Positions 39,868 to 48,533 of a stretch of 55,720 nt of DNA are shown here, piece by piece. Both the position numbers and the translations under genes were made by a program. Source of the DNA: Burkholderiales bacterium RIFCSPLOWO2_02_FULL_57_36 (lineage in GTDB: Bacteria > Pseudomonadota > Gammaproteobacteria > Burkholderiales > Burkholderiaceae_D); assembly GCA_001770855.1 (NCBI GenBank), contig MESE01000080.1, positions 1 through 55,720 of the forward strand, given 5' to 3'. The notes under the pieces are model-generated. The model was not told the DNA's origin. It saw only the letters and a list, made by a program, of their open reading frames with translations, and did no database searches. Within the stretch, counting starts at the first letter, position 1; the number at the start of each line of letters is the position of its first letter.

Positions 39868-41484
39868 CTAGTTCTTGAACAGCTGGCGGTAATCGGGCTG
39901 CATGTGGAACCAGTAGGTATATCCCTGCACATGCTTTTGCATGGCCACATCCGCCATCGGCTGCAGCAAGGGCACTCGCGGCGCGTCGCTGTAGGCGATA
40001 TTGATGAAGGTTTTTACCTGTTGCTGATAAGCGGTCTTGTCGGTTTCGAAACGGGCGCTATCGACCATCTTGTCCAGCCCCGAGCTCTTGTACGACATGG
40101 TATTGAACACGGCGTTCTGACCATGGTAGGTCCAGAAGAAAAAATATTCCGGATAGTTGAGCCATCCGCCGAACCGGTTGATGATCATCGGCATGTCCTT
40201 CTTCAACAATGCGGAACGCCAGTTGGAACCCGGCACCTTGTTGATCGAGGTCTTGATGTTGATCTGCGCCAGCGCTTCCTGGATCAGGATCGCAGTCGGC
40301 TCCGACACGGTGCCCTGGCCGAGATCGAACGACAGCGTGGTTTCGAAACCGTTCTCGACGCCGGCCTCTTTCATCAACTGTTTGGCCTTGGCCAGATTGG
40401 TGGCGTAAGGCGTAGCGGTTGGCCAGTCGGCCCCGGTGACCGGTTTGACGGCGCCGTACATCGGCACGCCGCGTCCGTACATCGCGGTTTGCATGATGCT
40501 CTCGTAAGGCAGCACATAAGCGACTGCCTGGCGCACCTTGGCATTGTCGAACGGCGGCTTGGAGACGTTCATGCCGAGGTAGAACAGTGAATTTTCGGCA
40601 GGTACGCTGGCGACCTTGACATTACCTTTTTCCTGCGACATTTCCGCAAAATCCTTGGGCGGCATGTCGTATGTCATGTCGATATCACCCCTGGACAGCA
40701 ATGCGCGGCGGTTGCCGGCCGACGGCACTTCGCGCTGGATGACGCGGCTGAGCTTGGGCAACGGACCACTCTTCCACGCATCGAAGCGTGCATAGGTGAT
40801 TTCCTGGCCCGGCTTGTATGACTCGACCTTGTATGCGCCGCCGCCTGCCGTGTTGTTCTTGAGCCAGACCGCGGCCCACGGGTCTTCCGGCGTCGCATGA
40901 CGCTTGGCCAGTTCGGAGTTGTAAATCGATGCCACCGGCACCGCGAGATCCGGCAGGGTCATCTTGTCGCGGCGCAGAAATTTAAGACGGAAAGTTTGAT
41001 CGTCGAGCACTTCGAACTGTTCGGCCTTCTCGATCGATCCGGCCTTCATCTGGAAGGTCGGGAATCCGCCCATCGCCAGCGCCCGCTCGAACGACCATTT
41101 CACGTCCTTGGCGGTGACCGGCGTGCCGTCATGAAAGGTGGCGCCTTTGCGCAATTTGAAGGTCACCGACGAACCGTCTTTCGCGACTTCCCAGCTTTCC
41201 GCCAGTTCCGGCTCCAGCTTGGTGAAATCGTAGCTGGCGACACCATTGGCAAGTTTCTTCTTGCCGAACGTCAGCAAGCGGTCATAACTCATCCATGCCA
41301 CTGCATACGCCGGCCGGTTCGCGCCGACGCCATGAATGTCGAGCATGTTCGGGCTGGTTTCATTGGCGACGATCAGGGTTTCCTTGCGCTTATCCTGCGC
41401 GCCGGCCGGGGCCATCGCTATGCCAGTCAATAATGTTGATGAAAGCAACCACAGTACTGCACGTTTGATGAAGGGGATAATCAT
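39868..41484 (-). CDS. Family 5 extracellular solute-binding protein (DppA-like)
   Basis: 538 residues with AAGGAG six bases before the ATG. A signal peptide (LLSSTLLTGIAMAPAGAQ) is cut near 29. The SBP-5 core is recognisable: LEPELAESWEV, FKLRKGATFHDGTPVTAKDVKWSFERAL, and PPFDNAKVRQAVAYVL. It binds the substrate in the periplasm and hands it to the permeases encoded downstream. The family covers dipeptides, oligopeptides, glutathione and opines, and the substrate cannot be told from sequence. This is the first gene of the operon. Confidence 0.92.
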   Translation of the reverse strand: MIIPFIKRAVLWLLSSTLLTGIAMAPAGAQDKRKETLIVANETSPNMLDIHGVGANRPAYAVAWMSYDRLLTFGKKKLANGVASYDFTKLEPELAESWEVAKDGSSVTFKLRKGATFHDGTPVTAKDVKWSFERALAMGGFPTFQMKAGSIEKAEQFEVLDDQTFRLKFLRRDKMTLPDLAVPVASIYNSELAKRHATPEDPWAAVWLKNNTAGGGAYKVESYKPGQEITYARFDAWKSGPLPKLSRVIQREVPSAGNRRALLSRGDIDMTYDMPPKDFAEMSQEKGNVKVASVPAENSLFYLGMNVSKPPFDNAKVRQAVAYVLPYESIMQTAMYGRGVPMYGAVKPVTGADWPTATPYATNLAKAKQLMKEAGVENGFETTLSFDLGQGTVSEPTAILIQEALAQINIKTSINKVPGSNWRSALLKKDMPMIINRFGGWLNYPEYFFFWTYHGQNAVFNTMSYKSSGLDKMVDSARFETDKTAYQQQVKTFINIAYSDAPRVPLLQPMADVAMQKHVQGYTYWFHMQPDYRQLFKN

Positions 41485-41970
41485 GCAAGCTCCTTGGTAA
41501 AGTTAGTTGGCGGCGTTGACGCGAAATGCTCGCCAACCGCCGAATGTGGATATACAACGAACGGTATGCTGAACAATGGGTACCCATGCCAATGCCGCAT
41601 TTTCATCTGCCGGCATGATCCAGGCTTCGCGCGGACGGCCGTGTCATACCCATTTGAATCCTGGATTAACAATTCGCCGGACGAAAAGCTGCTGCGATAC
41701 ATCTCGCGCAACGTTGCAATGCTTATGGTTTCTGGAATCCGGTACATGAATGCGATCTTGAATACAAGAATGTACCCAAGACTAGCGATTTCCATGCCTG
41801 ATTGAAATTTTTTCTTAAGCTATTGATTTTTAATGGTTAAGAAAAAGAATCTGTAACGGATTAAGAGAATTGGATACGGGTACCGCACCAAAACAGTGAT
41901 TGAAGTTGTGGAATGGTGCATATAAAGCACCATTCCAGCTATTCAAGAAAAGAAGGGATTACATCGAGGT
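41485..41970. other. Intergenic region upstream of the transporter operon
   Basis: 486 bases between murB and the binding-protein gene. It should contain the operon promoter and the operator for the GntR-type regulator. An imperfect palindrome CTTGAATACAAG near 41757-41768 is a possible operator but matches only 10 of 12 positions. Two overlapping open frames on opposite strands (41481-41795 reverse and 41494-41805 forward) look like chance. The perfect hairpin after murB is listed separately. Confidence 0.4.
41909..41937. repeat. Perfect 11-bp inverted repeat after murB
   Basis: TGGAATGGTGC and GCACCATTCCA flank a seven-base loop, 34 bases downstream of the murB stop. There is no T-run on either side, so it is not a standard intrinsic terminator; it may be a processing hairpin or a protein-binding palindrome. 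Confidence 0.6.
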
Positions 41971-42999
41971 TCAAACAAAGATCGGCTCAGGTTCCAGCAT
42001 CACGCCGAACCGCGCCTGCACATCGGCCTGAATTGCCTGCGCCAGACATGCTATATCCTGCCCGGTCGCATTACCGCGATTAACCAATACCAGCGCCTGT
42101 TTTTCATAAACGCCGGCTTGGCCGATGCTTTTACCTTTCCAACCGCATTGATCGATCAACCAGCCTGCAGCCAGCTTGACACTGCCATCGGGCTGGGCAT
42201 GACTGACCAATTTCGGATACCGCAGCAACAGCGCATCGCGCTGTGCCGCCGCAATCACGGGATTCTTGAAGAAACTGCCTGCATTGCCGATCATGCCCGG
42301 ATCGGGTAATTTGCGCTGGCGGATGGCAATGACCGCTTCGCTGATCTCTTGTGCAGTAGGGTTGGCAAGTCCGCGCGCCGCCATCTCCTGCACAACATCC
42401 GCGTATTGCAAATTCGGCTGCCATCGCTTGGGCAACGCGAAAGTGACATCCAGAATCACCGCGCGGTCGCGCAACCGGTGCTTGAACACACTATCGCGAT
42501 AACCGAATTGGCAAGCGGCTTTATCCAGTGTGAATATTTCGCCATTCTCGAAGTCGAAGGCGCTGAGCGAATGGAAGCAATCCTTGAGTTCAACGCCGTA
42601 GGCGCCGATATTCTGAATCGGCGCCGCACCGACGCTGCCGGGAATCAGCGACAAATTTTCCAAGCCGCCCAAACCCCGCCCAATGGTCCACTGGACAAAA
42701 CTGTGCCAGTTTTCTCCTGCCGCCGCACGAACATACACGGCATCACTGTCTTCGCTTACGATCTCGATGCCCTTGCTGCACATATGCAAGACAAGACCGG
42801 CGAAATTCCGGGTAAACAGTATGTTGCTGCCCCCGCCCAGCACCAGCCGCGGCAACACGCTCAGTGCAGCATCGTTCCTGATGCCAAGCAAGGTATCGAC
42901 GGAAGACACGCATACATAGGCGTGCGCATTGACCGCAATACCAAAAGTATTATGGCTGCGCAGTGGAAAATCAGATTGGATGGAAATGCCGGATGTCAT
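41971..42999 (-). CDS. murB: UDP-N-acetylenolpyruvoylglucosamine reductase
   Basis: 342 residues from the ATG at 42999; 19 upstream codons of the open frame are dropped. Family blocks: FPLRSHNTFGI, LGGGSNILF (FAD binding), IPGSVGAAPIQNIGAYG, and GNAGSFFKNPV with the catalytic Ser region, then the C-terminal Glu of LEPEP. The E. coli-like type I form is indicated by its length and final domain. It completes UDP-MurNAc synthesis in the cytoplasm. It is divergent from yajQ. Confidence 0.95.
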   Translation of the reverse strand: MTSGISIQSDFPLRSHNTFGIAVNAHAYVCVSSVDTLLGIRNDAALSVLPRLVLGGGSNILFTRNFAGLVLHMCSKGIEIVSEDSDAVYVRAAAGENWHSFVQWTIGRGLGGLENLSLIPGSVGAAPIQNIGAYGVELKDCFHSLSAFDFENGEIFTLDKAACQFGYRDSVFKHRLRDRAVILDVTFALPKRWQPNLQYADVVQEMAARGLANPTAQEISEAVIAIRQRKLPDPGMIGNAGSFFKNPVIAAAQRDALLLRYPKLVSHAQPDGSVKLAAGWLIDQCGWKGKSIGQAGVYEKQALVLVNRGNATGQDIACLAQAIQADVQARFGVMLEPEPIFV

Positions 43000-43218
43000 A
43001 CGGTGGCGATTATATAGCTTGCTTCGCCACTGAAAGCGTAATAAAGCGAATTGCATGATGCATATGCAATGGTAATCGACACTTTTTGCGGTTCGCGGCG
43101 GGCGGCCCGATTGCTATAGCCACCTGCTTTTTTGTCCGTTAGAATGGCCATTAATTAAATAGCAATTCAAGGGCGTTACAGCAGTTTGACCAACGTCCAC
43201 ACCAAAGGAACCCGAGCC

Positions 43219-43704
43219 ATGCCATCGTTTGATGTTGTTTCTGAAGCCAACATAGTCGAAGTCCGAAATGCAGTCGATCAAGCCAACAAGGAAATCACCA
43301 CCCGCTTTGATTTCAAGGGTAGCGACGCGCGTATCGAACAAAAGGAACGCGAACTGACCGCCTTTGCCGACGCGGAGTTCCAGTTGGGCCAGGTGCGCGA
43401 TGTATTGACCAACAAGCTGGTCAAGCGCAGCGTCGATGTGCGATTCCTGGATATAGGCAAGGTTGAGAAAATCGGCGGCGACAAGGTCAAGCAAGTCATC
43501 AAGATCAAGAACGGCATCGAGTCGGATGCCGCCAAAAAAATTGTCCGGATCATCAAGGACAGCAAGATGAAGGTACAAGCCAGTATCCAGGGCGATGCGG
43601 TACGCATTACCGGCGCGAAACGAGACGATCTGCAGGCAGCGATGGCGCTCCTCCGCAAGGAGGTAGCGGACTTGCCGCTCGAATTCAACAACTTCCGCGA
43701 CTAG
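43219..43704 (+). CDS. yajQ: YajQ family nucleotide-binding protein
   Basis: 161 residues from the ATG at 43219, preceded by AAGGA; the frame upstream to 43186 is dropped. Start [11 protein letters not shown], then [14 protein letters not shown] and [20 protein letters not shown], are diagnostic. Homologues bind cyclic di-GMP and modulate transcription in Xanthomonas and Pseudomonas. It is the first gene of a probable three-gene set with the next two. Confidence 0.94.
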   Translation: MPSFDVVSEANIVEVRNAVDQANKEITTRFDFKGSDARIEQKERELTAFADAEFQLGQVRDVLTNKLVKRSVDVRFLDIGKVEKIGGDKVKQVIKIKNGIESDAAKKIVRIIKDSKMKVQASIQGDAVRITGAKRDDLQAAMALLRKEVADLPLEFNNFRD

Positions 43705-43720
43705 ATCGCAAGCCCTGTCC

Positions 43721-44038
43721 ATGTCGCGCCGCACGCCATTTCCCACCATCGGCTCCTCCGCAGGCGAGCCGATGGGCGGCAAGCCCGCTGCAGTCGGCCA
43801 ACTCGCAGTCGGGCAGCCGCCTTCAGCGGTCCAGTATCAGACTGCGCTGGAAAAGGACTTCCCGAGAATTTTGGCAGCGATCCAAAGCTTGTGGGGCTAC
43901 CCTGAATTGAACAGCTATTTTCGCAAGCTCACGCTGGATAGCCGCGGTGACCGGGAAGGTTTTCCCAAAGAGGTTTGGGAAGAAATATTCACGCTGTTGT
44001 ACCTGCACCAGATCATTGTCCCCGAACCGTTGTTTTAG
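43721..44038 (+). CDS. Hypothetical protein between yajQ and a retropepsin-like gene
   Basis: 105 residues, not recognised. The first 35 residues are rich in Pro, Gly and Ala and probably disordered; the rest is helical with conserved-looking aromatic residues (LEKDFPRILAAIQSLWGYPE, EVWEEIFTLLYLHQ). No signal peptide or membrane span. It begins 16 bases after yajQ and ends nine bases before the protease gene, which supports it being a real, cotranscribed gene. Confidence 0.7.
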   Translation: MSRRTPFPTIGSSAGEPMGGKPAAVGQLAVGQPPSAVQYQTALEKDFPRILAAIQSLWGYPELNSYFRKLTLDSRGDREGFPKEVWEEIFTLLYLHQIIVPEPLF

Positions 44039-44047
44039 GATGCCACA

Positions 44048-44689
44048 ATGCGTCTCAGAAATCTCGTAGTTTTCGCCGTCGGCCTGGGTTTGCTTGCTGG
44101 TGCTGCATTTGCGGCAGAGGTCGGCGTGGTCGGCCTTTTCCCTGGCAAGGCGGTGCTGGTCATCAACGGCGGCACACCAAAAACCTATTCGGTTGGAAGC
44201 GCCATCTCGAACACTATCAAGCTGGTTGCCGTCAATCCATCCACCGCAACGCTTGAGATTAACGGAAAGCGCCAGGCCATCGCGATCGGTGAACACGTCA
44301 GCCGTACCGAGCCATCGTCACAGTCAAGCGTTACCCTGAAGGCCGATGGACGAGGCCATTTCATGGTGCAAGGCCAGATCAACGGCGGCACCGTCAGAAT
44401 GCTGCTCGACACCGGCGCCACAATGATTGGAATTTCCGCAGCCGATGCGATTAGGCTCGGGATCGATTACAAGAGAGGTCAGCCCGGCATGGTCAACACG
44501 GCCAATGGAACTGCGCCCGTGTATCGTGTCATATTGAACACCGTGAAAGTCGGCGATATCGAGCTCAATCAGGTGGAAGCATTGGTACAGGAAACCGGCT
44601 TGCCGTTTGCATTGCTCGGCATGTCATTTCTGAACCGCACCGAAATGCGCCGTGAAGGCGAACAGATGACGCTGACCAAACGCTTTTGA
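44048..44689 (+). CDS. TIGR02281-type clan AA aspartic protease (retropepsin-like)
   Basis: 213 residues. A signal peptide or membrane anchor (LVVFAVGLGLLAGAAFA) is followed by a small beta-rich N-terminal part and a retroviral-type aspartic protease domain with the active-site LLDTGATMIGIS near 122-133 and the second-half motif ALLGMSFLNR. Such single-domain proteases act as dimers in the periplasm. The substrate is unknown. Confidence 0.88.
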   Translation: MRLRNLVVFAVGLGLLAGAAFAAEVGVVGLFPGKAVLVINGGTPKTYSVGSAISNTIKLVAVNPSTATLEINGKRQAIAIGEHVSRTEPSSQSSVTLKADGRGHFMVQGQINGGTVRMLLDTGATMIGISAADAIRLGIDYKRGQPGMVNTANGTAPVYRVILNTVKVGDIELNQVEALVQETGLPFALLGMSFLNRTEMRREGEQMTLTKRF

Positions 44690-44708
44690 AGCATTTCGGA
44701 GAAATCCA

Positions 44709-44744
44709 GATTGCGTATCGGGCATACTTTCCCGATACGCAATC
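44709..44744. terminator. 14-bp inverted repeat between convergent genes
   Basis: GATTGCGTATCGGG and CCCGATACGCAATC flank an eight-base loop, midway between the convergent protease gene and aroG. It probably ends transcription from both sides, although only a short T-rich tract follows. Confidence 0.55.
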
Positions 44745-44755
44745 AATGCTTTCAA

Positions 44756-45823
44756 TCACGCATCCGGATCTTTTACGTGGCGTCGTTGTTTGACCGCCGC
44801 CGCCAGTCCTTCCAGTACGCCGATGCTTTCATCCCAACCGATACAACCATCCGTAACCGATTGGCCATAAGTCAACTCCTTGCCGGGAATCAGGTCTTGG
44901 CGGCCCGGCACAAGATGCGACTCGATCATCAGGCCCACGATGCGCGTATCGCCTGCCGCAATTTGCCGTCCGATATCGGCGCATACCGGCACCTGGTTCT
45001 CCGGTTTTTTTGAACTGTTGGCGTGCGATGCATCGATCATCAAGCGCGATGCAAGGCCGCTGGCGGCGATATCCTTGCAGGCGGCATCAACGCTTGCCGC
45101 ATCATAGTTCGGGGACTTGCCGCCGCGCAGAATGATATGACAATCCTCGTTTCCGTTGGTCGACACAATCGCGGAATGGCCGCCCTTGGTCACTGACAGG
45201 AAATGGTGCGGCTGCGATGCCGCCTTGATCGCATCGACCGCAATCTTGATATTGCCGTCGGTACCGTTCTTGAATCCGACCGGACACGACAGTCCCGACG
45301 CCAGTTCGCGATGCACCTGCGATTCGGTGGTACGCGCACCGATTGCACCCCAGCTGATGAGGTCTGCAACGTATTGCGGGCTGATCACATCGAGAAATTC
45401 CGTCCCGGCGGGCAAACCCAGCTCATTGATCTCCAGCAGCAATTGGCGCGCGATGCGCAGGCCGTCATTAATCCGGAAACTGTTGTCCATGTAAGGATCG
45501 TTGATCAAGCCTTTCCAGCCGACTGTGGTACGCGGTTTTTCGAAGTAGACGCGCATCACGATTTCCAGTTCGCCAGCGAAACGCTCGCGTTCCTTGACCA
45601 GGCGATGCGCATATTCCATCGCCGCTTTCGTGTCGTGGATGGAACAAGGACCGATCACCACCATTACCCGGTCATCCTGGCCATGCAGGATGCGGTGCAA
45701 TGCGGTGCGCGCGCCGGCCGCGGTATTCGCGGCTTTCTCCGAGCAAGCGAATTCGCGAATCAAGTGTGAAGGCGGTATCAGTTCTTTCATTTCTCTGATT
45801 CTCAGGTCATCGGTGCGCGGCAT
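44756..45823 (-). CDS. aroG: 3-deoxy-7-phosphoheptulonate synthase (class I DAHP synthase)
   Basis: 355 residues, with GGAG six bases before the ATG. Class I AroG/AroF/AroH blocks: VVIGPCSIHD, VYFEKPRTTVGWKGLINDP, GAIGARTTESQVHRE, SVTKGGHSA, IDASHANSSK. It makes DAHP from phosphoenolpyruvate and erythrose 4-phosphate, the entry to chorismate and the aromatic amino acids. The 175-base leader carries a Phe/Tyr-rich peptide and a terminator hairpin, so expression is probably set by attenuation responding to charged tRNA-Phe and tRNA-Tyr. It lies downstream of tldD but appears to have its own promoter. Confidence 0.96.
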   Translation of the reverse strand: MPRTDDLRIREMKELIPPSHLIREFACSEKAANTAAGARTALHRILHGQDDRVMVVIGPCSIHDTKAAMEYAHRLVKERERFAGELEIVMRVYFEKPRTTVGWKGLINDPYMDNSFRINDGLRIARQLLLEINELGLPAGTEFLDVISPQYVADLISWGAIGARTTESQVHRELASGLSCPVGFKNGTDGNIKIAVDAIKAASQPHHFLSVTKGGHSAIVSTNGNEDCHIILRGGKSPNYDAASVDAACKDIAASGLASRLMIDASHANSSKKPENQVPVCADIGRQIAAGDTRIVGLMIESHLVPGRQDLIPGKELTYGQSVTDGCIGWDESIGVLEGLAAAVKQRRHVKDPDA

Positions 45824-45855
45824 GTTTTCTCCAGTCGTTAAATCTGTATAAATGA

Positions 45856-45881
45856 AAAAACCGCCATTGCTGGCGGTTTTT
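45856..45881 (-). terminator. Attenuator terminator in the aroG leader
   Basis: On the reverse strand AAAAACCGCCA pairs with TGGCGGTTTTT around a GCAA loop and ends in a T-run, 32 bases before the aroG ATG. Its 5' arm (ACCGCC) is also complementary to GGCGGT inside the leader peptide ORF, giving a possible antiterminator. It might alternatively be only the tldD terminator, but the leader ORF argues for attenuation. Confidence 0.85.
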
Positions 45882-45926
45882 CAAGAAATTCGGTTTGTTT
45901 CGTATTCGTGTCGCTTTTACGTAAAC

Positions 45927-45998
45927 TTACCGCTTTTCCACCGCCGTTGGGCTGGAATAGCTAAAGTAAAAATAAAAGTAAAAGCGCGCGAAGTTCAT
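45927..45998 (-). CDS. Phe/Tyr-rich leader peptide of aroG
   Basis: 23 residues from the ATG at 45998 to TAA 45927. Nine of the first fourteen residues are aromatic: Phe at 3, 6, 8, 10, 12 and Tyr at 7, 9, 11, 14, with an unbroken alternating FYFYFYF run at 6-12. The end of the ORF (codons 15-22) contains TTCCA and TGGAA, which can form a protector hairpin enclosing GGCGG. Ribosome stalling at Phe or Tyr codons would cover TTCCA and free GGCGGT to pair with the terminator's 5' arm; full translation would cover GGCGG and let the terminator form. A clear Shine-Dalgarno is not seen, which is the main weakness. Confidence 0.82.
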   Translation of the reverse strand: MNFARFYFYFYFSYSSPTAVEKR

Positions 45999-46030
45999 AT
46001 ATTCAATAATTTTGAAGCAGGACTTGCTCA

Positions 46031-46059
46031 ATAGTGCAATAAATCAAAGCATTTTGCAA
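46031..46059 (-). promoter_or_regulatory. Promoter of the aroG leader
   Basis: Reverse-strand TTGCAA (46054-46059) and CACTAT (46031-46036) are exactly 17 bases apart. The predicted start, near 46024, is about 26 bases before the leader-peptide ATG, a fitting distance. Confidence 0.55.
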
Positions 46060-46116
46060 GCGCGGCCTTTGTTCGCCCTTAAGGAGATCCGGCCCGGTTC
46101 CGGGAAGAACGGCCGA

Positions 46117-47577
46117 TCAACCCGTTCCACCGACCGTTACGCCATCGATACGCAAGGTTGGCTGCCCCACGCCGACCGGCACGCTCTGTCCTTCCTTGCC
46201 GCAGACGCCGACACCCGAATCGAGCCGCATGTCGTTGCCGATCATCGATACCCGGTTCAATACATCCGGGCCATTGCCGATCAGGGTCGCACCTTTCACC
46301 GGATAGGTTACCTTGCCGTCTTCGATCATGTAGGCTTCGCTGGCTGAAAATACAAACTTGCCGTTGGTGATATCGACCTGGCCGCCGCCGAAATTGACCG
46401 CATACAGCCCGTTCTTGACCGACGCCAGAATTTCCGCCGGATCCTTGTCGCCACCCAGCATGTAAGTGTTGGTCATGCGCGGCATCGGCAGATGCGCAAA
46501 TGATTCACGCCGCGCATTGCCGGTGACCGGCATCTTCATCAAGCGCGCATTCATCGTATCCTGGATATATCCTTTCAGGATGCCGTCTTCGATCAGGGTG
46601 GTGCACTGGGTCGGATTGCCTTCATCGTCGATATTGAGCGAGCCGCGCCGGTCGGCGATGGTGCCGTCGTCGACCACGGTAACGCCCTTGGCGGCAACGC
46701 GGTCGCCGATCCGTCCCGAGAAAGTGCTGGATCCCTTGCGATTGAAATCGCCTTCCAGGCCATGGCCGATCGCTTCATGCAGCAAGATCCCCGGCCATCC
46801 CGGTCCAAGGACGACTGTCATCGGACCTGCCGGCGCAGGACGCGCGTCGAGATTGACCAAGGCCGACGCAACTGCTTCGCTGGCATAGCTTTCCAGTAGC
46901 TCATCGCTGAAATAAGCATAGCTGTAGCGTCCGCCGCCGCCGGAACTGCCCATTTCGCGGCGTCCATCCTGTTCCGCGATGACCGTCACCGAAATGCGCA
47001 CCAGCGGACGAATATCGGCGGCGAGCACACCGTCGCTGCGCACCACCAACACCACATCGTATTCTCCGGCAAGACCAGCCATGACCTGCACCACACGCGG
47101 ATCCTTCGCGCGCGCGATACGTTCAATCTTTTCCAGCAATTTCACTTTCGCGGTCGCATCCAGCGATGCCAGCGGATCCTGCGGCAAATACAGCGAGCGG
47201 CCGCCAACCGTCTGTATCGACGATGCGACTTTCACCTTGCCCGCGCCTTGACGGGCGATAGTGCGGGTTGCCGCCGCGGCCTCATGCAACGCGCGCTCCG
47301 AAATCTCGTCGGAATACGAGAACGCAGTCTTGTCGCCCGATATGGCACGCACGCCCACGCCTTGATCGATGGAGAAACTACCGGTCTTGACAATGCCTTC
47401 TTCCAGACTCCAGCCCTCGCTTTTTGTGAACTGGAAATACAGATCGGCATAATCGACGCGATGGGTAAACATGGTTCCCAGGACGTTAATCAACTTGGAT
47501 TCATCCAGGCCGAATGGCGCCAGCAACACATCACGCGCAATGGCCATCGATTGGAGGTTCGGTTCAAATAGATTCAT
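46117..47577 (-). CDS. tldD: Metalloprotease TldD
   Basis: 486 residues from the ATG at 47577, the usual length; 11 upstream codons are dropped. The zinc motif [11 protein letters not shown] is intact, with the conserved [14 protein letters not shown] region before it and [14 protein letters not shown] after. TldD works with TldE/PmbA to degrade small or unfolded peptides and to mature some peptide antibiotics; tldE is not in the window. Upstream, 137 bases away, is the nitrilase gene. Confidence 0.96.
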   Translation of the reverse strand: MNLFEPNLQSMAIARDVLLAPFGLDESKLINVLGTMFTHRVDYADLYFQFTKSEGWSLEEGIVKTGSFSIDQGVGVRAISGDKTAFSYSDEISERALHEAAAATRTIARQGAGKVKVASSIQTVGGRSLYLPQDPLASLDATAKVKLLEKIERIARAKDPRVVQVMAGLAGEYDVVLVVRSDGVLAADIRPLVRISVTVIAEQDGRREMGSSGGGGRYSYAYFSDELLESYASEAVASALVNLDARPAPAGPMTVVLGPGWPGILLHEAIGHGLEGDFNRKGSSTFSGRIGDRVAAKGVTVVDDGTIADRRGSLNIDDEGNPTQCTTLIEDGILKGYIQDTMNARLMKMPVTGNARRESFAHLPMPRMTNTYMLGGDKDPAEILASVKNGLYAVNFGGGQVDITNGKFVFSASEAYMIEDGKVTYPVKGATLIGNGPDVLNRVSMIGNDMRLDSGVGVCGKEGQSVPVGVGQPTLRIDGVTVGGTG

Positions 47578-47714
47578 GATGTTTGGCGCGCGCGAACAAG
47601 TCCGCGACAAGAAGTTGATTCAATAGAGCTTCAATTGTAGAGCATTCGGCTGATCGGCGTTCCTTGTTCCCGCAGTGCCGACGGTGAACTTGCCAATGGG
47701 ACAAAACCGTTCGA

Positions 47715-48533
47715 TTACTTCAGTTTGCGATGCCGGAGCGCCGGCAGGCTTTCCCGTACGCCTTGGAAATGGTGGGGTTCGATATCTCCGATTACAACCC
47801 CTTCGCCTTCCGCGAGCACGTCTTTTATTTCACCCCAAGGATCGATCAACATGCTGTGGCCCCAAGTGCGCCGGCCATTGGGATGATGGCCGCCTTGCGC
47901 GGCAGCAAGGATGTAGCACTGGTTCTCGATTGCCCGCGCACGCAGCAGAATTTCCCAGTGCGCTCGCCCGGTGGTGTAGGTGAACGCAGCAGGAACGACG
48001 GTCAATGTGCAATCACCCAATGCCCGATAGAGTTCCGGGAAACGCAGGTCATAGCAAACCGACAGTCCGACTTTTCCGAATGGCGCATCGAAGCTCGCCA
48101 CCTTGCTGCCGGGCGTGATGGTGCGCGCTTCGTCATACGATTCATCGCCTTTGGTAAAACCAAACAAATGAATCTTGTCGTAACGCGCAATCTGCTCGCC
48201 TGCGGGATCGAATACCAGAGTGGTATTCAAGACCTTGTCCGCTTCCGGGGCAACCATCGGCAGCGTTCCACCGATCAGCCAGACGCCGCAATCGCGCGCC
48301 ATGTCTGCCATGCAAGCCTGAATCGGTCCCGCACCGGCATGTTCCGCACAACCGATCTTGTCGGTTTCATGCATTCCCATTACAGGCCAATACTCGGGAA
48401 GCAGCACAAGTTGCGCTCCGCGCCCTGCAGCTTCCTGTATCAGGCGCCTGGCGGTCGCGAAATTCTGCTCAAGCACGGGCGTCGAGACCATTTGAACCGC
48501 TGCAATCTTGATCAACTCTTTAGCCATTGCCAT
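47715..48533 (-). CDS. Nitrilase-superfamily carbon-nitrogen hydrolase (deaminated glutathione amidase-like)
   Basis: 272 residues from the ATG at 48533, which overlaps the stop of yhdP; the ATG two codons later is equally possible. The catalytic triad is visible: Glu in LLPEYWP, Lys in YDKIHLF and Cys in LSVCYDLRFPELYRAL. The VCYDLRFPELYR form is that of the Nit1/NitA group, which repairs deaminated glutathione. Its place between yhdP and tldD is a common beta-proteobacterial order. Confidence 0.92.
   Translation of the reverse strand: MAMAKELIKIAAVQMVSTPVLEQNFATARRLIQEAAGRGAQLVLLPEYWPVMGMHETDKIGCAEHAGAGPIQACMADMARDCGVWLIGGTLPMVAPEADKVLNTTLVFDPAGEQIARYDKIHLFGFTKGDESYDEARTITPGSKVASFDAPFGKVGLSVCYDLRFPELYRALGDCTLTVVPAAFTYTTGRAHWEILLRARAIENQCYILAAAQGGHHPNGRRTWGHSMLIDPWGEIKDVLAEGEGVVIGDIEPHHFQGVRESLPALRHRKLK

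Noticed and set aside
41481..41805. Overlapping open frames on both strands upstream of the transporter operon
   Set aside because: Both about 104 codons, mutually overlapping, without ribosome-binding sites or family features; likely chance in a regulatory region.
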